Below are positions 35,354 through 44,598 of a DNA stretch of 64,000 nt, piece by piece. Source of the stretch: Flaviaesturariibacter aridisoli (GTDB taxonomy: Bacteria > Bacteroidota > Bacteroidia > Chitinophagales > Chitinophagaceae); contig NZ_SKFH01000003.1 in NCBI RefSeq assembly GCF_004343705.1, positions 62,001-126,000 of the forward strand. The letters are read 5' to 3'. Within the stretch, counting starts at the first letter, position 1; each line of letters starts with the position of its first letter. The position numbers and the translations under genes are program-made. The notes below the pieces were generated by a model. It was not told where the DNA came from. It was given only the letters and a program-made list of their open reading frames with translations, and searched no databases.

Positions 35354-36283
35354 ATGAAAATTACGGTGGTAGGCGCCGGCGCTGTAGGCGCAACCGTGGC
35401 CGACAACATTGCCCGCAAGGAACTGTGCGAAGAACTGGTACTGCTTGACATCAAGGAAGGTCTCGCTGAAGGCAAAGCCCTCGACATGACGCAAACCGCG
35501 GCCCTGCTGGGCTTCGACACCCGCATCACGGGCAGCACCAACGATTACAGCAAGACCGCCGGCTCCAGCGTGGTGGTGATCACCTCGGGCATTCCCCGCA
35601 AGCCGGGTATGACCCGCGAAGAACTGATCGGCACCAACGCTAACATCGTAAAAGGGGTGACCGAAAATATATTGAAGCACTCGCCCGACGCCATCATCAT
35701 CGTCATCTCCAACCCGATGGACACGATGACTATGCTGGCCCTGCAATCGAGCGGACTGCCGAAGAATCGCATCATCGGCATGGGCGGCATCCTCGACAGC
35801 GCCCGCTTCAAGTGCTACCTGAGCCAGGCCCTCTCCTGCTCGCCCAACGACCTCAACGCCATCGTGATCGGCGGCCACGGCGACACCACGATGATCCCGC
35901 TGATCCGCTACGCCACCTGGAACTCCGCTCCCGTCAGCCAGTTCCTGAGCGAGGAGCAGCAGCAGAAAGTAGTATCCGACACCATGGTGGGCGGCGCTAC
36001 CCTCACGAAACTCATCGGCACTTCCGCCTGGTACGCTCCCGGTGCTGCCGGGGCCGCTCTCGTGGAAAGCATCGTGCGCGACCAGAAGCGCCTCTTCGCC
36101 TGCTGCGTGTCGCTCAACGGCGAATACGGGCAGAACGACATCTGCCTGGGCGTTCCGGTGATCATCGGTAAGAACGGCTGGGAGCAGATCGTGGATTACA
36201 AGCTCAACGCCGACGAGCAAGCGCTGTTCAACAAAAGTGCCGATGCCGTGCGCAGTATGAACGACGTGCTGAAGACCCTGTAA
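35354..36283 (+). CDS. mdh: malate dehydrogenase
   Basis: 309 residues of the LDH-like malate dehydrogenase family: malate plus NAD+ to oxaloacetate in the TCA cycle. VVGAGAVGATVADNIAR is the NAD-binding loop, SGIPRKPGMTREEL the mobile loop with malate-specific Arg, MGGILDSARF the substrate Arg, and GGHGDTTMIPL the catalytic His. GYP-type LDH motifs are absent, favouring MDH. Followed by a strong terminator at 36341. Confidence 0.95.
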   Translation: MKITVVGAGAVGATVADNIARKELCEELVLLDIKEGLAEGKALDMTQTAALLGFDTRITGSTNDYSKTAGSSVVVITSGIPRKPGMTREELIGTNANIVKGVTENILKHSPDAIIIVISNPMDTMTMLALQSSGLPKNRIIGMGGILDSARFKCYLSQALSCSPNDLNAIVIGGHGDTTMIPLIRYATWNSAPVSQFLSEEQQQKVVSDTMVGGATLTKLIGTSAWYAPGAAGAALVESIVRDQKRLFACCVSLNGEYGQNDICLGVPVIIGKNGWEQIVDYKLNADEQALFNKSADAVRSMNDVLKTL

Positions 36284-36340
36284 GTAGTACAAGGTTCGGA
36301 ACCGCATCGAAGTGAATAACCGTTTCGCGAAGAGATAACA

Positions 36341-36367
36341 ACGTCCCGCCATTGGCGGGACGTTTTC
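36341..36367 (+). terminator. intrinsic terminator of mdh
   Basis: ACGTCCCGCC and GGCGGGACGT form a stem around a minimal loop, followed by TTTT. Confidence 0.8.
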
Positions 36368-36443
36368 GTATGAATGACTACTCAGCGCATCAACTTCACT
36401 TCTTCCTCTATTAGCGGAGAAAACATACTTACACCTCCCGCGC

Positions 36444-38804
36444 TTAATACACAACGAGCTTCCGTAGATCTACAACGCCACTCTCGCTGGTGAATCGCAC
36501 AAAATACAGGCCGGAAGGTAAAGCCGGTAACGGCACCGGCGTGGTCAACGCGTTGAGCGCATTCCTGTATAGCTCACGACCGGTTGCGTCCACCACCTGC
36601 ACTGTGTAGCGCCCGGGCTCATTGCTGTACACCGTCACCGGACGCCCCTGCGGCACGGGGTTGGGAAACACAAGCACCGGGAGGCCCGGGAAATAGTAGG
36701 CGGTAACCAGCTCGCTATAAAACACAGCACCACCGGCGAGTTGCAGTTGCAGGCGATAGCGATTGATCCCCTCGTGCAGCCCGGTATCGGCCAGGAGGAA
36801 GTTGGTGCCCGACAACGGCGAAAGCGTTTGGCGTGTTACGTAGGTGGATCCTTCCTGGCGCTGGAGCACCAATGCCGTAACACCGAAGGCGGTGCCGATG
36901 CTGGCCGTAAACTCAGCGCGGTTGCCCGCCTGGTTGCTCAGGTAAAAGCTCCGGAAATAACATTCCACGCCCTGCGCGTCGTACTTTAATATAAAGCTGC
37001 GTTGTCCCGGGCGGCCAGCCACGAGAGGCGCAACGGCATAGTACAGGGAGGGGTGGTCAGACTTGCGCAACAGGGCGAAGCTATCCGTAGAACTACGGAA
37101 ACCGGCAAGGTAGCGGTCGGCGAGCTCGTACAGGCGGTAGTTCTGCGGCGGCACATGGTTCCAGAGCAAAAGGAAGGAATCGCTGCAATTAAAACCGGTG
37201 CCCAGGTTGATGCGTCGGCTGATGACCGTTTCATCGGAAATGGCGTCAGGGCCGGCCCCACGCAGGCGAAACCGAACAAGCCCCGTGGTATCGGGCGCCT
37301 GCCAGGCAAAAAACGACGTCGCCGGATCAACCGAAGAAGCGATCGGCTGCCAGGCACCGCCGTTGAGGCTCCATTCGAGCGTGCCACTGCCGCTGCGGTT
37401 GGAAAGCCAGCGGAGCACCGTTCTACTCCCTGCGCTCAGCGGATCACCGGCGCCCGGGAAAGTCCATTGAAAACGGCTGGCGGTATCGAACTGCCAGGCC
37501 AGCGAAAAAACCTGGCGGCCAACTACGCGGCTGCCCTGCACCCGTACCGTATAAATACCTGCCGACGGATTGTCTACTGTAACCTGCTCCTGGTTGTTGA
37601 GCGTATCGAGGCCGCGCCGGGCAGCCTGCGAAAGTGTAGCAGCGTTGGCTGCGGGTTGGAGTACCCAGGGCTGGGTAATGGCGGAGGCGCCGTCTTCCAG
37701 CTGCAGGTCCAGGTCGTTAACGAGTGCTTTCGCAGCACCGGGCGCAGCAGGTGCATCCGTCCAGGCCGCCAGCACACGCAGCCGGCTGAGACTTGCCGGA
37801 ACATTGATCGTAAAGATCCGCGTTTCCCCCTGCGCCAGCGAGTCGATGCGGTAGCGACCTTCCTGGATCGTTTGCACGGCATCCCAGGCATTGAGGCGCC
37901 CGTAACCATATTGATAGTCGACCTGACCAGGGCCGGCATCCTCGGCACTGTTGAGCAGCACGGCCCGGAGCAGCGAAGAAGGCGGAAGGGTTCCCGTGCG
38001 CAAGCGATAGGCCTGCTGGAGCAGGAGTGCCGTACCCGAAACCAGTGCCGACGCACCGGAAGACCCGTCTTGCCCGAATGCTGTGAGCTCGGGCTTTACA
38101 CGCCCGTCGTGCGCGGGACCACGCGAACTGAGGGCTTCCAGCACACCCAGCGAATCGGCGGCACCAACCACCAGTACGTTCTTCGCATTTTTAAAGTTTC
38201 CGGTCAGATTGGACCAACCGCTGAGCCCCGCATAGGGTCCACCCGCCGGGGCGGCTGTGCCGGAGTTGCCCGATGAAAACACAAAAGCCAGCGAAGAGTT
38301 GCGTACCGCGGCGGAATCATAGGCCGCAGCTTCATTACCATACACACTTTCTACGATCGACCCGTAGGAATGATTTTCCACGGTGATGCTGAGACGGCGG
38401 TAAAAACTGTCGGGCTCAGGAAACAGCGTGCCGAAACTGACGGACGTCAGCAATGCGGCGGGCGCTGCGCCGAACGCAAAAGGCGAGCTGTTGCCGCCTC
38501 CGGCGATGATCGTGGCCATCAGCGATGCATGCGATGTGGCGGTGGCTGCGGCCCGGCTGCTCGTGAGGATGCGCCCTTTCAGGTCGATGTCGGAGGTATC
38601 GAAGGATTGCTCCTTTACTGCTGCGGTGAGCGAATCCCCGCGCAGCGACGGGTAGCGGTCCTGCACGAGGTTGATGCGGTTCAGTGAGCGGTCGAGGAAG
38701 CCACTGGTCAGCTCTTCGTTTGGGGGCGGCGGATTCGTTTGTGCATGGGCGTGAGCAGCCGAAATCAGGAGTAGAAGGAGCAGTCTAAGGGCGGGTCGGA
38801 GCAT
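36444..38804 (-). CDS. secreted subtilisin-family protease with T9SS sorting domain
   Basis: 786 residues. Signal peptide (LLLLLISAAHAHAQ), then an S8 subtilase domain (about 45-310): Asp near KEQSFDTSDIDL, His in SHASLMATIIAGGG, oxyanion Asn in VFSSGNSG and Ser in GSSGASALVSGTA. A beta-sandwich follows (about 320-420), then an Ig-like region and a C-terminal T9SS type A domain (about the last 75 residues: LVFPNPVPQGRPVTVYS ... SGLYFVRFTSESG). Export through the T9SS and surface attachment or release is expected. The His is followed by Ala rather than the usual Gly. Convergent with mdh. Confidence 0.9.
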   Translation of the reverse strand: MLRPALRLLLLLLISAAHAHAQTNPPPPNEELTSGFLDRSLNRINLVQDRYPSLRGDSLTAAVKEQSFDTSDIDLKGRILTSSRAAATATSHASLMATIIAGGGNSSPFAFGAAPAALLTSVSFGTLFPEPDSFYRRLSITVENHSYGSIVESVYGNEAAAYDSAAVRNSSLAFVFSSGNSGTAAPAGGPYAGLSGWSNLTGNFKNAKNVLVVGAADSLGVLEALSSRGPAHDGRVKPELTAFGQDGSSGASALVSGTALLLQQAYRLRTGTLPPSSLLRAVLLNSAEDAGPGQVDYQYGYGRLNAWDAVQTIQEGRYRIDSLAQGETRIFTINVPASLSRLRVLAAWTDAPAAPGAAKALVNDLDLQLEDGASAITQPWVLQPAANAATLSQAARRGLDTLNNQEQVTVDNPSAGIYTVRVQGSRVVGRQVFSLAWQFDTASRFQWTFPGAGDPLSAGSRTVLRWLSNRSGSGTLEWSLNGGAWQPIASSVDPATSFFAWQAPDTTGLVRFRLRGAGPDAISDETVISRRINLGTGFNCSDSFLLLWNHVPPQNYRLYELADRYLAGFRSSTDSFALLRKSDHPSLYYAVAPLVAGRPGQRSFILKYDAQGVECYFRSFYLSNQAGNRAEFTASIGTAFGVTALVLQRQEGSTYVTRQTLSPLSGTNFLLADTGLHEGINRYRLQLQLAGGAVFYSELVTAYYFPGLPVLVFPNPVPQGRPVTVYSNEPGRYTVQVVDATGRELYRNALNALTTPVPLPALPSGLYFVRFTSESGVVDLRKLVVY

Positions 38805-39055
38805 AGGGCAGGTTTCGCTTACGAAGGTGGGGATTTTTCCATCGTGCGCCGCGACCCGCTGCTGTGGCCATTTTCTTAGACGAAAAGCCTCGTTGGAAAC
38901 CTAAGGGGCACTAAGCGTTTCTCAATATTTTTTCTAAAGGCTTAAACTTGATTGCAACGTTGTTTAAAAAATTGTGAAGAAATTGTTAAGCAGGCCGCTC
39001 TAACTTGACACTTCTCGTACCCCTCTTCATTTTTTCAAAAAACACACACAAATTC
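38805..39055. other. intergenic region before first M57 gene
   Basis: 251 bases. An AT-rich stretch near 38925-38995 (AATATTTTTTCTAAAGG, TTGTTTAAAAAATTG) is the likely divergent promoter region for the subtilase and the metalloprotease gene. No open frame or hairpin stands out. Confidence 0.4.
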
Positions 39056-39877
39056 ATGAAGAAAATCAGCACCTCGATCCTGCTTGCCGCCATCGCTTCG
39101 ATGAGCCTTCTGTCCTGCAAAAAGGAAGCAAAAGAAAGCAACGCAATCCCCACGGAAACCCTGAACCAGATCCAGCGCCTGGGCTTTAGCACGGACAATG
39201 TGCAACGCAGCAACGGCGGCTTCCTGGTAGAAGGCGACATCGTGCTCCGTGAGTCGGACCTGAGTGCCAACCCGAGCTCGCCCAACATGGTCATTGCTCA
39301 GGAAGAGCAGTACCGCACATTCAACCTGGTGAGCCCCTCCAAGCACCCGGTGATCAAGATCGCACTGAACAACAGCTCGGCCGCACACGAAGCAGCCTTC
39401 TCGGCCGCCCTTGATGAAACAGTGCGCCGCTACAACGCTGAAGGCCTGACGATCAGCTTCCAGCGTGTAACCACGGGCGCCGACATCTCCATCGTAGCTT
39501 TCTACGAAGTGAGCAACACGCTCGGCTCCTCGGGCTTCCCCAACACCACCGGCGACCCGTACAACGAGGTAAAGATGAACACCTACTGGTACAGCTCGGG
39601 CACCGATGCCACCAACACCAACTACATCGCGACCATCATCGCGCATGAAGTGGGCCATTGCATTGGCTACCGCCACACCGACTACTTCAACCGTGCCTAC
39701 AGCTGCGGCGGCCGCAAGTCGAACGAAGGACAGGCCACGAATGGCGTAGGCGCCGTTCAGATCCCGGGCACTCCCTCGGCTGGCGATCCGAACTCCTGGA
39801 TGCTCGCTTGCATCGGTTCGAACGTCAACCGCTACTTCAACGCCAACGACAAGATCGCCCTGTCGTACGTTTATTAA
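39056..39877 (+). CDS. M57-like zinc metalloprotease lipoprotein
   Basis: 273 residues. MKKISTSILLAAIASMSLLSCKK is a lipoprotein signal (Cys at about 22). The mature part begins with a prodomain-like segment (residues about 35-100) and ends with a metzincin-type domain holding the zinc motif HEVGHCIGYRHTD. It lies in IIAHEVGHC and is followed by SCGGRKSNEG. This fits the M57 (dual-action HEIGH) peptidases of Bacteroidota. Closely related in every block to the next gene's product, so a tandem duplication. Expected at the cell surface. Substrate unknown. Confidence 0.85.
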   Translation: MKKISTSILLAAIASMSLLSCKKEAKESNAIPTETLNQIQRLGFSTDNVQRSNGGFLVEGDIVLRESDLSANPSSPNMVIAQEEQYRTFNLVSPSKHPVIKIALNNSSAAHEAAFSAALDETVRRYNAEGLTISFQRVTTGADISIVAFYEVSNTLGSSGFPNTTGDPYNEVKMNTYWYSSGTDATNTNYIATIIAHEVGHCIGYRHTDYFNRAYSCGGRKSNEGQATNGVGAVQIPGTPSAGDPNSWMLACIGSNVNRYFNANDKIALSYVY

Positions 39878-39899
39878 GACATCAGTGCACATGAGACAA

Positions 39900-39921
39900 A
39901 GCGCCGCCTCCGGGTGGCGCT
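39900..39921 (+). terminator. possible weak terminator
   Basis: AGCGCC and GGCGCT form a short stem around a 10-base loop, followed only by CTTGTT. It lies 23 bases after the first M57 stop codon. Confidence 0.35.
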
Positions 39922-40089
39922 CTTGTTACCAGTCATGCGCCATCGTATTTTTACGGTCATCCGTAAGCGCATTTACGCATTGCCTGTTGCGTATTTAACG
40001 CAAGGCTTTACCGAAAGCGCACACAGATCTCACAGGTTGCGGCACAACTTGCTATATTGAAATTGTCTCACCCCAAAACCCACACACAC

Positions 40090-40914
40090 ATGAAACGTTT
40101 TGCATGGACGCTGGCAATCGCCGGCATGGCCGTCATCGGCATCACCTCCTGTAAGAAGAACACCAAAGAATCCGCCGGCGCTCCGGCCGTATCGCAGGAA
40201 GCACTGGCACAGATCCGCGCGTTGGGCTTCAGCGACCAGAATGTTCAGAAGGTTGCCGAAGGCTACCTGGTAGAAGGCGATATCGTACTGACGCCCTCCG
40301 AACTGCAGCAGCGCGCTACATCGCCCGAGCTTATCTATGCCCAGGAAGAGCACTACCGCACCAACAACCTGGTGAACACGGGCTCCTATCCCACCATCAA
40401 GGTGGCGCTGAACAACAGTTCGTCGCAGCACCAGGCCGCCTTCTCTGCAGCACTGGATGAGGCCATCCGCCGCTACAACGCGGAAAACCTGACGGTGAAG
40501 TTCCAGCGCGTGACTTCGGGCGCCAACACCACAGTGGTAGCCTATTACGAAGTGAGCAACACACTTGGCTCGTCGGGCTTCCCCACTTCTTCCGGCGCTC
40601 CGTACAGCCAGGTAAAAATGAATACTTACTGGTACAGCACGGGCACGGGCACGACCAACATCAACTACATCGCTACCATCATGGCGCATGAGCTCGGCCA
40701 CTGCATCGGCTTCCGCCACACAGACTACATGAACCGCGCTTACAGCTGCGGTGGCTCTGCTGTGAATGAAGGCTCCGCCGGTGTGGGTGCCGTATACATC
40801 CCGGGCACGCCTTCCGGTGCCAGCGCCAGCTCCTGGATGCTCGCCTGCGTAGGCAGCAACCAGAACCGCCCCTTCACTTCGGCTGACCGCACTGCTCTGA
40901 ATTACATTTATTAA
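40090..40914 (+). CDS. M57-like zinc metalloprotease lipoprotein, paralogue
   Basis: 274 residues, near-collinear with the product at 39056: the blocks GFLVEGDIVL/GYLVEGDIVL, KVALNNSS, YEVSNTLGSSGFP, VKMNTYWYS, HELGHCIGFRHTDYMNRAYS and GTPSGASASSWMLAC all match. It has a lipoprotein signal (GITSCKK). The upstream gap (39878-40089) holds CGTATTTTTACGG at 39944 and is otherwise plain. ATG 40090 is chosen by the signal peptide. Tandem copies suggest divergence of specificity or a dosage effect. Confidence 0.85.
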   Translation: MKRFAWTLAIAGMAVIGITSCKKNTKESAGAPAVSQEALAQIRALGFSDQNVQKVAEGYLVEGDIVLTPSELQQRATSPELIYAQEEHYRTNNLVNTGSYPTIKVALNNSSSQHQAAFSAALDEAIRRYNAENLTVKFQRVTSGANTTVVAYYEVSNTLGSSGFPTSSGAPYSQVKMNTYWYSTGTGTTNINYIATIMAHELGHCIGFRHTDYMNRAYSCGGSAVNEGSAGVGAVYIPGTPSGASASSWMLACVGSNQNRPFTSADRTALNYIY

Positions 40915-40934
40915 GACCGCTTCGCCGCAACCGG

Positions 40935-40963
40935 AAAGCCGCTGCTTCTGCAGCGGCTTTTTT
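40935..40963. terminator. bidirectional intrinsic terminator
   Basis: AAAGCCGCTGC pairs with GCAGCGGCTTT across TTCT and is followed by TTTTTT. It ends the M57 gene and, on the other strand, the convergent rlmK gene. Confidence 0.8.
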
Positions 40964-40968
40964 CGTAA

Positions 40969-41931
40969 TCAACCGGTGGGCTTTTCGATGCGGAAGCAGT
41001 AGCGCTGCAGCTTCCCGGCGAAGTCGAAGGGCGTGGTGGCCCTGGTGATGTCTTTGACCAGCGGCGATTCAACGCGGTGGACATCCAGCTGGAAGCGCGT
41101 GTAGTTGGTGCTAAAGAAAAGAATGCCGCCCGGGCGAAGCAGGCGCAGGGCGCCGTTGATCATCGCCACATGGTCGCGCTGTACTTCGAGCATATCGTCC
41201 ATGCGCTTGCTGTTGCTGAACGTAGGCGGATCAAGTACAATAAGGTCATAGGCCGGCTCGCGGGCATCCAGCAGCAGGCGTAACGCATCGGCATGGATGC
41301 TTTGGTGCCGGCTGCCGGCGTCGGGGAAGTTGAGTGCTACGTTGCGATCGGTCCAGGCCAGGTAGGTCTTCGAAAGGTCTACCGAATGCACGCTCCGCGC
41401 GCCCCCGGCCAGGGCATACACCGAAAAGGAGCCCGTGTAGCAAAACAGGTTTAGCAGGTCCTTGCCGTCGGCGAGATCCCGCACCAGCCCGCGGGTAATG
41501 CGATGGTCGAGAAACAATCCTGTATCGAGGTAGTCGGTCAGGTTGACGAGGAACGACAGGCCGCCTTCCGAAACGGCGAACTCGTGACGCTGCTCATCGA
41601 GCTTCTGGTATTGACCCTGCCGCCCTTCCTTGCGCTGCCGGAGCTTTACGTGGATCGCCTCCGGGGCCACACCGGTCACTTCCGACACGATCCGGAGGCA
41701 TTCCTGCAGCCAGGCGGCGTGCGCATCGTCATCGAGGCCGTGGCGGCGCTTGTATTCGGCCACATACAGCCGGTCGCCATAGCGTTCAATCAGCAGCGGC
41801 GCCTCGGGCAGGTCGTGGTCGTAAATGCGAAAACAGCTGATCCCCTGCCGTGCCGCGCTTTTGCCCAGGTGCCGGAAAACCTTGTCGAGCCGGTTGCGGA
41901 ACATTAAAAGTTTGTCAAAGGATTGCTGCAT
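40969..41931 (-). CDS. rlmK: RlmK-like 23S rRNA guanine-N7 methyltransferase
   Basis: 320 residues. A class I SAM methyltransferase closely resembling the C-terminal (RlmK) half of E. coli RlmKL. NLFCYTGSFSVYALAGGARS is the SAM-binding block and LIVLDPPTFSNSKRMDD holds the DPPTF catalytic motif. The N-terminal part (about 1-115) includes the PUA-like/substrate region (FRIYDHDLPEAPLLIERYGDRL). The RlmL half (m2G2445) is absent here. ATG 41931 is preferred because it places the family start well. Divergent from the exonuclease gene with about 50 bases between starts. Confidence 0.82.
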   Translation of the reverse strand: MQQSFDKLLMFRNRLDKVFRHLGKSAARQGISCFRIYDHDLPEAPLLIERYGDRLYVAEYKRRHGLDDDAHAAWLQECLRIVSEVTGVAPEAIHVKLRQRKEGRQGQYQKLDEQRHEFAVSEGGLSFLVNLTDYLDTGLFLDHRITRGLVRDLADGKDLLNLFCYTGSFSVYALAGGARSVHSVDLSKTYLAWTDRNVALNFPDAGSRHQSIHADALRLLLDAREPAYDLIVLDPPTFSNSKRMDDMLEVQRDHVAMINGALRLLRPGGILFFSTNYTRFQLDVHRVESPLVKDITRATTPFDFAGKLQRYCFRIEKPTG

Positions 41932-41983
41932 TGCTAAATTTTTTAGAACTTCGGGGCCCTGTTCAAGCGCCAAAAGTACTGAA

Positions 41984-43357
41984 GTGGAGTATGCGATCGT
42001 GGATATCGAAACAACGGGCGGCTATGCGGCCGGCAACGGGATCACCGAGATCTCGATCCAGGTATTTGACGGCCGTCGCGTGATCGACCGCTACGAATCG
42101 CTGGTCAACCCCGGTATGTCGATCCCGCGCTACATCCAGGGCTTCACGGGTATCGACGACGAAATGGTGCGCCGGGCGCCCTTCTTCGAGGAGATCGCCG
42201 AAGACGTTTACCGCTATCTGGACGGCCGCGTGTTTGTGGCGCACAACGTCAACTTCGACTATTCTTTTGTAAAAAGCCAGCTGGAGCACTGCGGCTATGC
42301 CCTGCAGGGCAAAAAGCTGTGTACCGTGCGCCTCGCGCGCCAGATCTTCCCGGGCCATCCTTCCTACAGCCTCGGCAATCTTTGTCACACACTTGGCATC
42401 GAGCTCCAGAACCGGCACCGCGCCGGCGGCGACGCCGCCGCTACGGCGGAATTGTTCATCCGGCTCATTGAAGCCGACGAACGCGGCGTCATCGATAAAA
42501 GCCTGAAGAAGACCTCCAAGGAGCAAACCCTTCCGCCGCACGTGCCGGTCGAGGACTTCAAGGCCCTGCCCGGCTGCCCAGGCGTTTATTATTTTCACGA
42601 CAACAAAGGCAAGGTGGTCTACGTGGGCAAGGCTAAGAATATCCGCAGCCGCGTCAACAGCCATTTCAGTAATAATTCGGACAGCCGCCAGAAGCAGAAT
42701 TTCCTGCGCAGCGTGCACCGCATCACCTGCCAACCAACCGCCACCGAGCTGATGGCGGCCATCCTGGAATCTACCGAGATCAAACGCCTCTGGCCCGCCT
42801 TCAACCAGGCGCAGAAAAAGCCGGAAGACACCTTTGGCATTTTCGCGTATGAAGACCAGGCCGGCTACCTGCGACTGGCAATCGAAAAGCGCCGGCGAAA
42901 CACGAATCCCATCTACACCTTTCATTACAAGGTAGACGGGCAAGGCGCCATCCGCCGGCTGGTGCGCGAATTCAGCCTGTGTCCGAAGCTCTGCTTCCTG
43001 CAAACCGACAACGAGGGATGCCATGGAGTAACTGAAGCCTGGTGCCAGGGTGCCTGTGAAAAGCGCGAAGCGCCAACGCCGTACAATGAACGCGTGCGGG
43101 AAGCGATTGCCGCGCTGACAAGACGCCCGTCCTATGTCGTGATCGACCAGGGGATGAACGAGGAAGAGTCATCCTGCATCCTGGTAGAGCGCGGTGATTT
43201 TTTCGGCATGGGCTACCTGCCCCGCGACCTTCAGCAGATGAGCCTTGAAGCATTAAAGGAATACCTTCAGCCCTACAAAGACAACAGCACCATCCGGACA
43301 CTGCTCAACAGTTACATCGTGCACAACCCCGCGCAGGTGCATCACCTCGACAGTTGA
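41984..43357 (+). CDS. DEDDh exonuclease (DnaQ-like) fused to GIY-YIG nuclease domain
   Basis: 457 residues. N-terminal exonuclease domain (about 1-170): VDIETTGG, HNVNFDYSF and HRAGGDAAAT supply the DEDDh acidic residues, as in the DNA polymerase III epsilon proofreader. A GIY-YIG nuclease domain follows (about 190-290) starting GVYYFHDNKGKVVYVGKAK, with Arg in SRVNSHF and Glu in LESTEIKRL, as in UvrC/Cho. The C-terminal ~170 residues resemble the UvrC-associated region, with a Cys cluster (CPKLCFL, CHGVTEAWCQGACEK). The likely start is GTG 41984, since no ATG precedes VEYAIVDIETTGG and upstream codons overlap rlmK. A DNA-repair or tailored nuclease role is likely. Confidence 0.82.
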   Translation: MEYAIVDIETTGGYAAGNGITEISIQVFDGRRVIDRYESLVNPGMSIPRYIQGFTGIDDEMVRRAPFFEEIAEDVYRYLDGRVFVAHNVNFDYSFVKSQLEHCGYALQGKKLCTVRLARQIFPGHPSYSLGNLCHTLGIELQNRHRAGGDAAATAELFIRLIEADERGVIDKSLKKTSKEQTLPPHVPVEDFKALPGCPGVYYFHDNKGKVVYVGKAKNIRSRVNSHFSNNSDSRQKQNFLRSVHRITCQPTATELMAAILESTEIKRLWPAFNQAQKKPEDTFGIFAYEDQAGYLRLAIEKRRRNTNPIYTFHYKVDGQGAIRRLVREFSLCPKLCFLQTDNEGCHGVTEAWCQGACEKREAPTPYNERVREAIAALTRRPSYVVIDQGMNEEESSCILVERGDFFGMGYLPRDLQQMSLEALKEYLQPYKDNSTIRTLLNSYIVHNPAQVHHLDS

Positions 43358-43581
43358 TTTCCTCGCTTTTCTTAACTTTTCGACTACATTTCTGAGCGCC
43401 TCCCCGTTTACCGTATTTCTACGGAAGGGCTTCATTTGTTAAATCCGTGCAAACGCAACTCTGCCGTAAGTTTGCGCCGACTACCATTCATCATATTTCA
43501 CCGGTAAAAACACCGCGGTTGACGATAACGGTAACCAATCCCCTACTGCTAAGAGTATCTTCGGATTCCAAACAGTTAACC
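43358..43581. other. intergenic region with promoter box and hairpin
   Basis: 224 bases without a gene. It holds the CCGTATTTCTACGG hairpin (43411-43424) and a TAAGTTTG box at 43467-43474, then a leader of about 105 bases before ATG 43582 with no clear structure. Confidence 0.5.
43467..43474 (+). promoter_or_regulatory. TAnnTTTG promoter box
   Basis: TAAGTTTG fits the consensus; distance to ATG 43582 is 107 bases, so a long leader is predicted. Confidence 0.4.
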
Positions 43582-44388
43582 ATGTCAAACGCCCTTTTTA
43601 CCAAACCGTCCGCCCTTGCTTTTGTTGCTTTTCTAACCTTTGCCGCCACGTCGTGCAGTAAAAAAGACGTCGCCGCCCCGGCCCCTGTGCAAACCGAAGC
43701 GGCCGCGGCTCCTGCTGAAAGCATATCCGCTGCCGAGGTAGATGAGCTGACCACCTTTATCCGTTCTACTACGGGCGAAGAGCATGTAACGTTTGATGCC
43801 GCAACGCGAAACTTCGTGATCGCCGGCGACGCGGCGATGAGCCTGGATGAAGCCCGTTCGCACAAAGAAAGCCGCACGGTAGGCGCACAAACCGAGCACC
43901 GCAAGGCCTACTACGTGGTGGCCCGCAACAAAGCCAACGTGATCAAGGTGTACGCAGATGCAACTGTTCCCGCCGTATGGCTGACCGCCCTCGACCGTGC
44001 CATCGCCAACTGGAACGCTTCCGGCAGCTACCTGCGCGTTTCGCGCGTAACCACCTATGCCACCGGCACCCTGAAAGTAACAGCGGTGAATAACGGCGCC
44101 ACCGGTGTGATCGCCACCACCTACTACCCCGATTACAGTGGTAACGTAGGTCGCAGCTGCACCATTAACACCAACTATAACTACCTGAGCTCTGGCCAGC
44201 AGACCTTCGCTATCACCCACGAGTTGGGTCATGCCTTCGGTTTCGGCCATACCAACAGCACCTACGGAACGCTGGTAACGGGCACGCCCAATACCGACGG
44301 CAGTTCGGTCATGAACTCCGTATGCCTTACCTGGAGCGCGTTTACGACGTACGATAAGCTTGCCATTAAAACGGTGTATCCCCTCTAA
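43582..44388 (+). CDS. M57-like zinc metalloprotease lipoprotein, third copy
   Basis: 268 residues: lipoprotein signal ending in FAATSCSKK, an Ala/Pro/Glu-rich linker, then a zinc-protease domain with HELGHAFGFGHT and a later Met-turn-like SSVMNSVC. It differs more from the copies at 39056 and 40090: shorter prodomain and no SCGG block. ATG 43582 is chosen by the lipobox. The frame stays open upstream to 43447 but has no signal. Surface-exposed protease of unknown substrate. Confidence 0.8.
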   Translation: MSNALFTKPSALAFVAFLTFAATSCSKKDVAAPAPVQTEAAAAPAESISAAEVDELTTFIRSTTGEEHVTFDAATRNFVIAGDAAMSLDEARSHKESRTVGAQTEHRKAYYVVARNKANVIKVYADATVPAVWLTALDRAIANWNASGSYLRVSRVTTYATGTLKVTAVNNGATGVIATTYYPDYSGNVGRSCTINTNYNYLSSGQQTFAITHELGHAFGFGHTNSTYGTLVTGTPNTDGSSVMNSVCLTWSAFTTYDKLAIKTVYPL

Positions 44389-44411
44389 TTGTTTTGCCAA
44401 ACACACCTGCC

Positions 44412-44439
44412 AAGCCTGCTCTTCTGAGCGGGCTTTTTT
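44412..44439 (+). terminator. intrinsic terminator
   Basis: AAGCCTGCTC and GAGCGGGCTT form a stem with a TTCT loop and a G-U pair, followed by TTTTTT. Confidence 0.7.
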
Positions 44440-44598
44440 GGCTGCATCCCGCCCTAAACCCTTCCCGAAAGGAAGGGGAAATAGAAAAGTCCTGACCATT
44501 GCTTTGGGTCGTATTAGAAACCTACTGCTCTAACGTAAGATTGACGTTGTAAAGACGCTTCGATAGAAATGCCTCCTTGTGGGGACAAGGGGGCGGCC

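Noticed and set aside
41825-41983. In-frame upstream extension of the exonuclease gene
   Set aside because: It overlaps the divergent rlmK coding region and adds a sequence without domain character before VDIETTGG.
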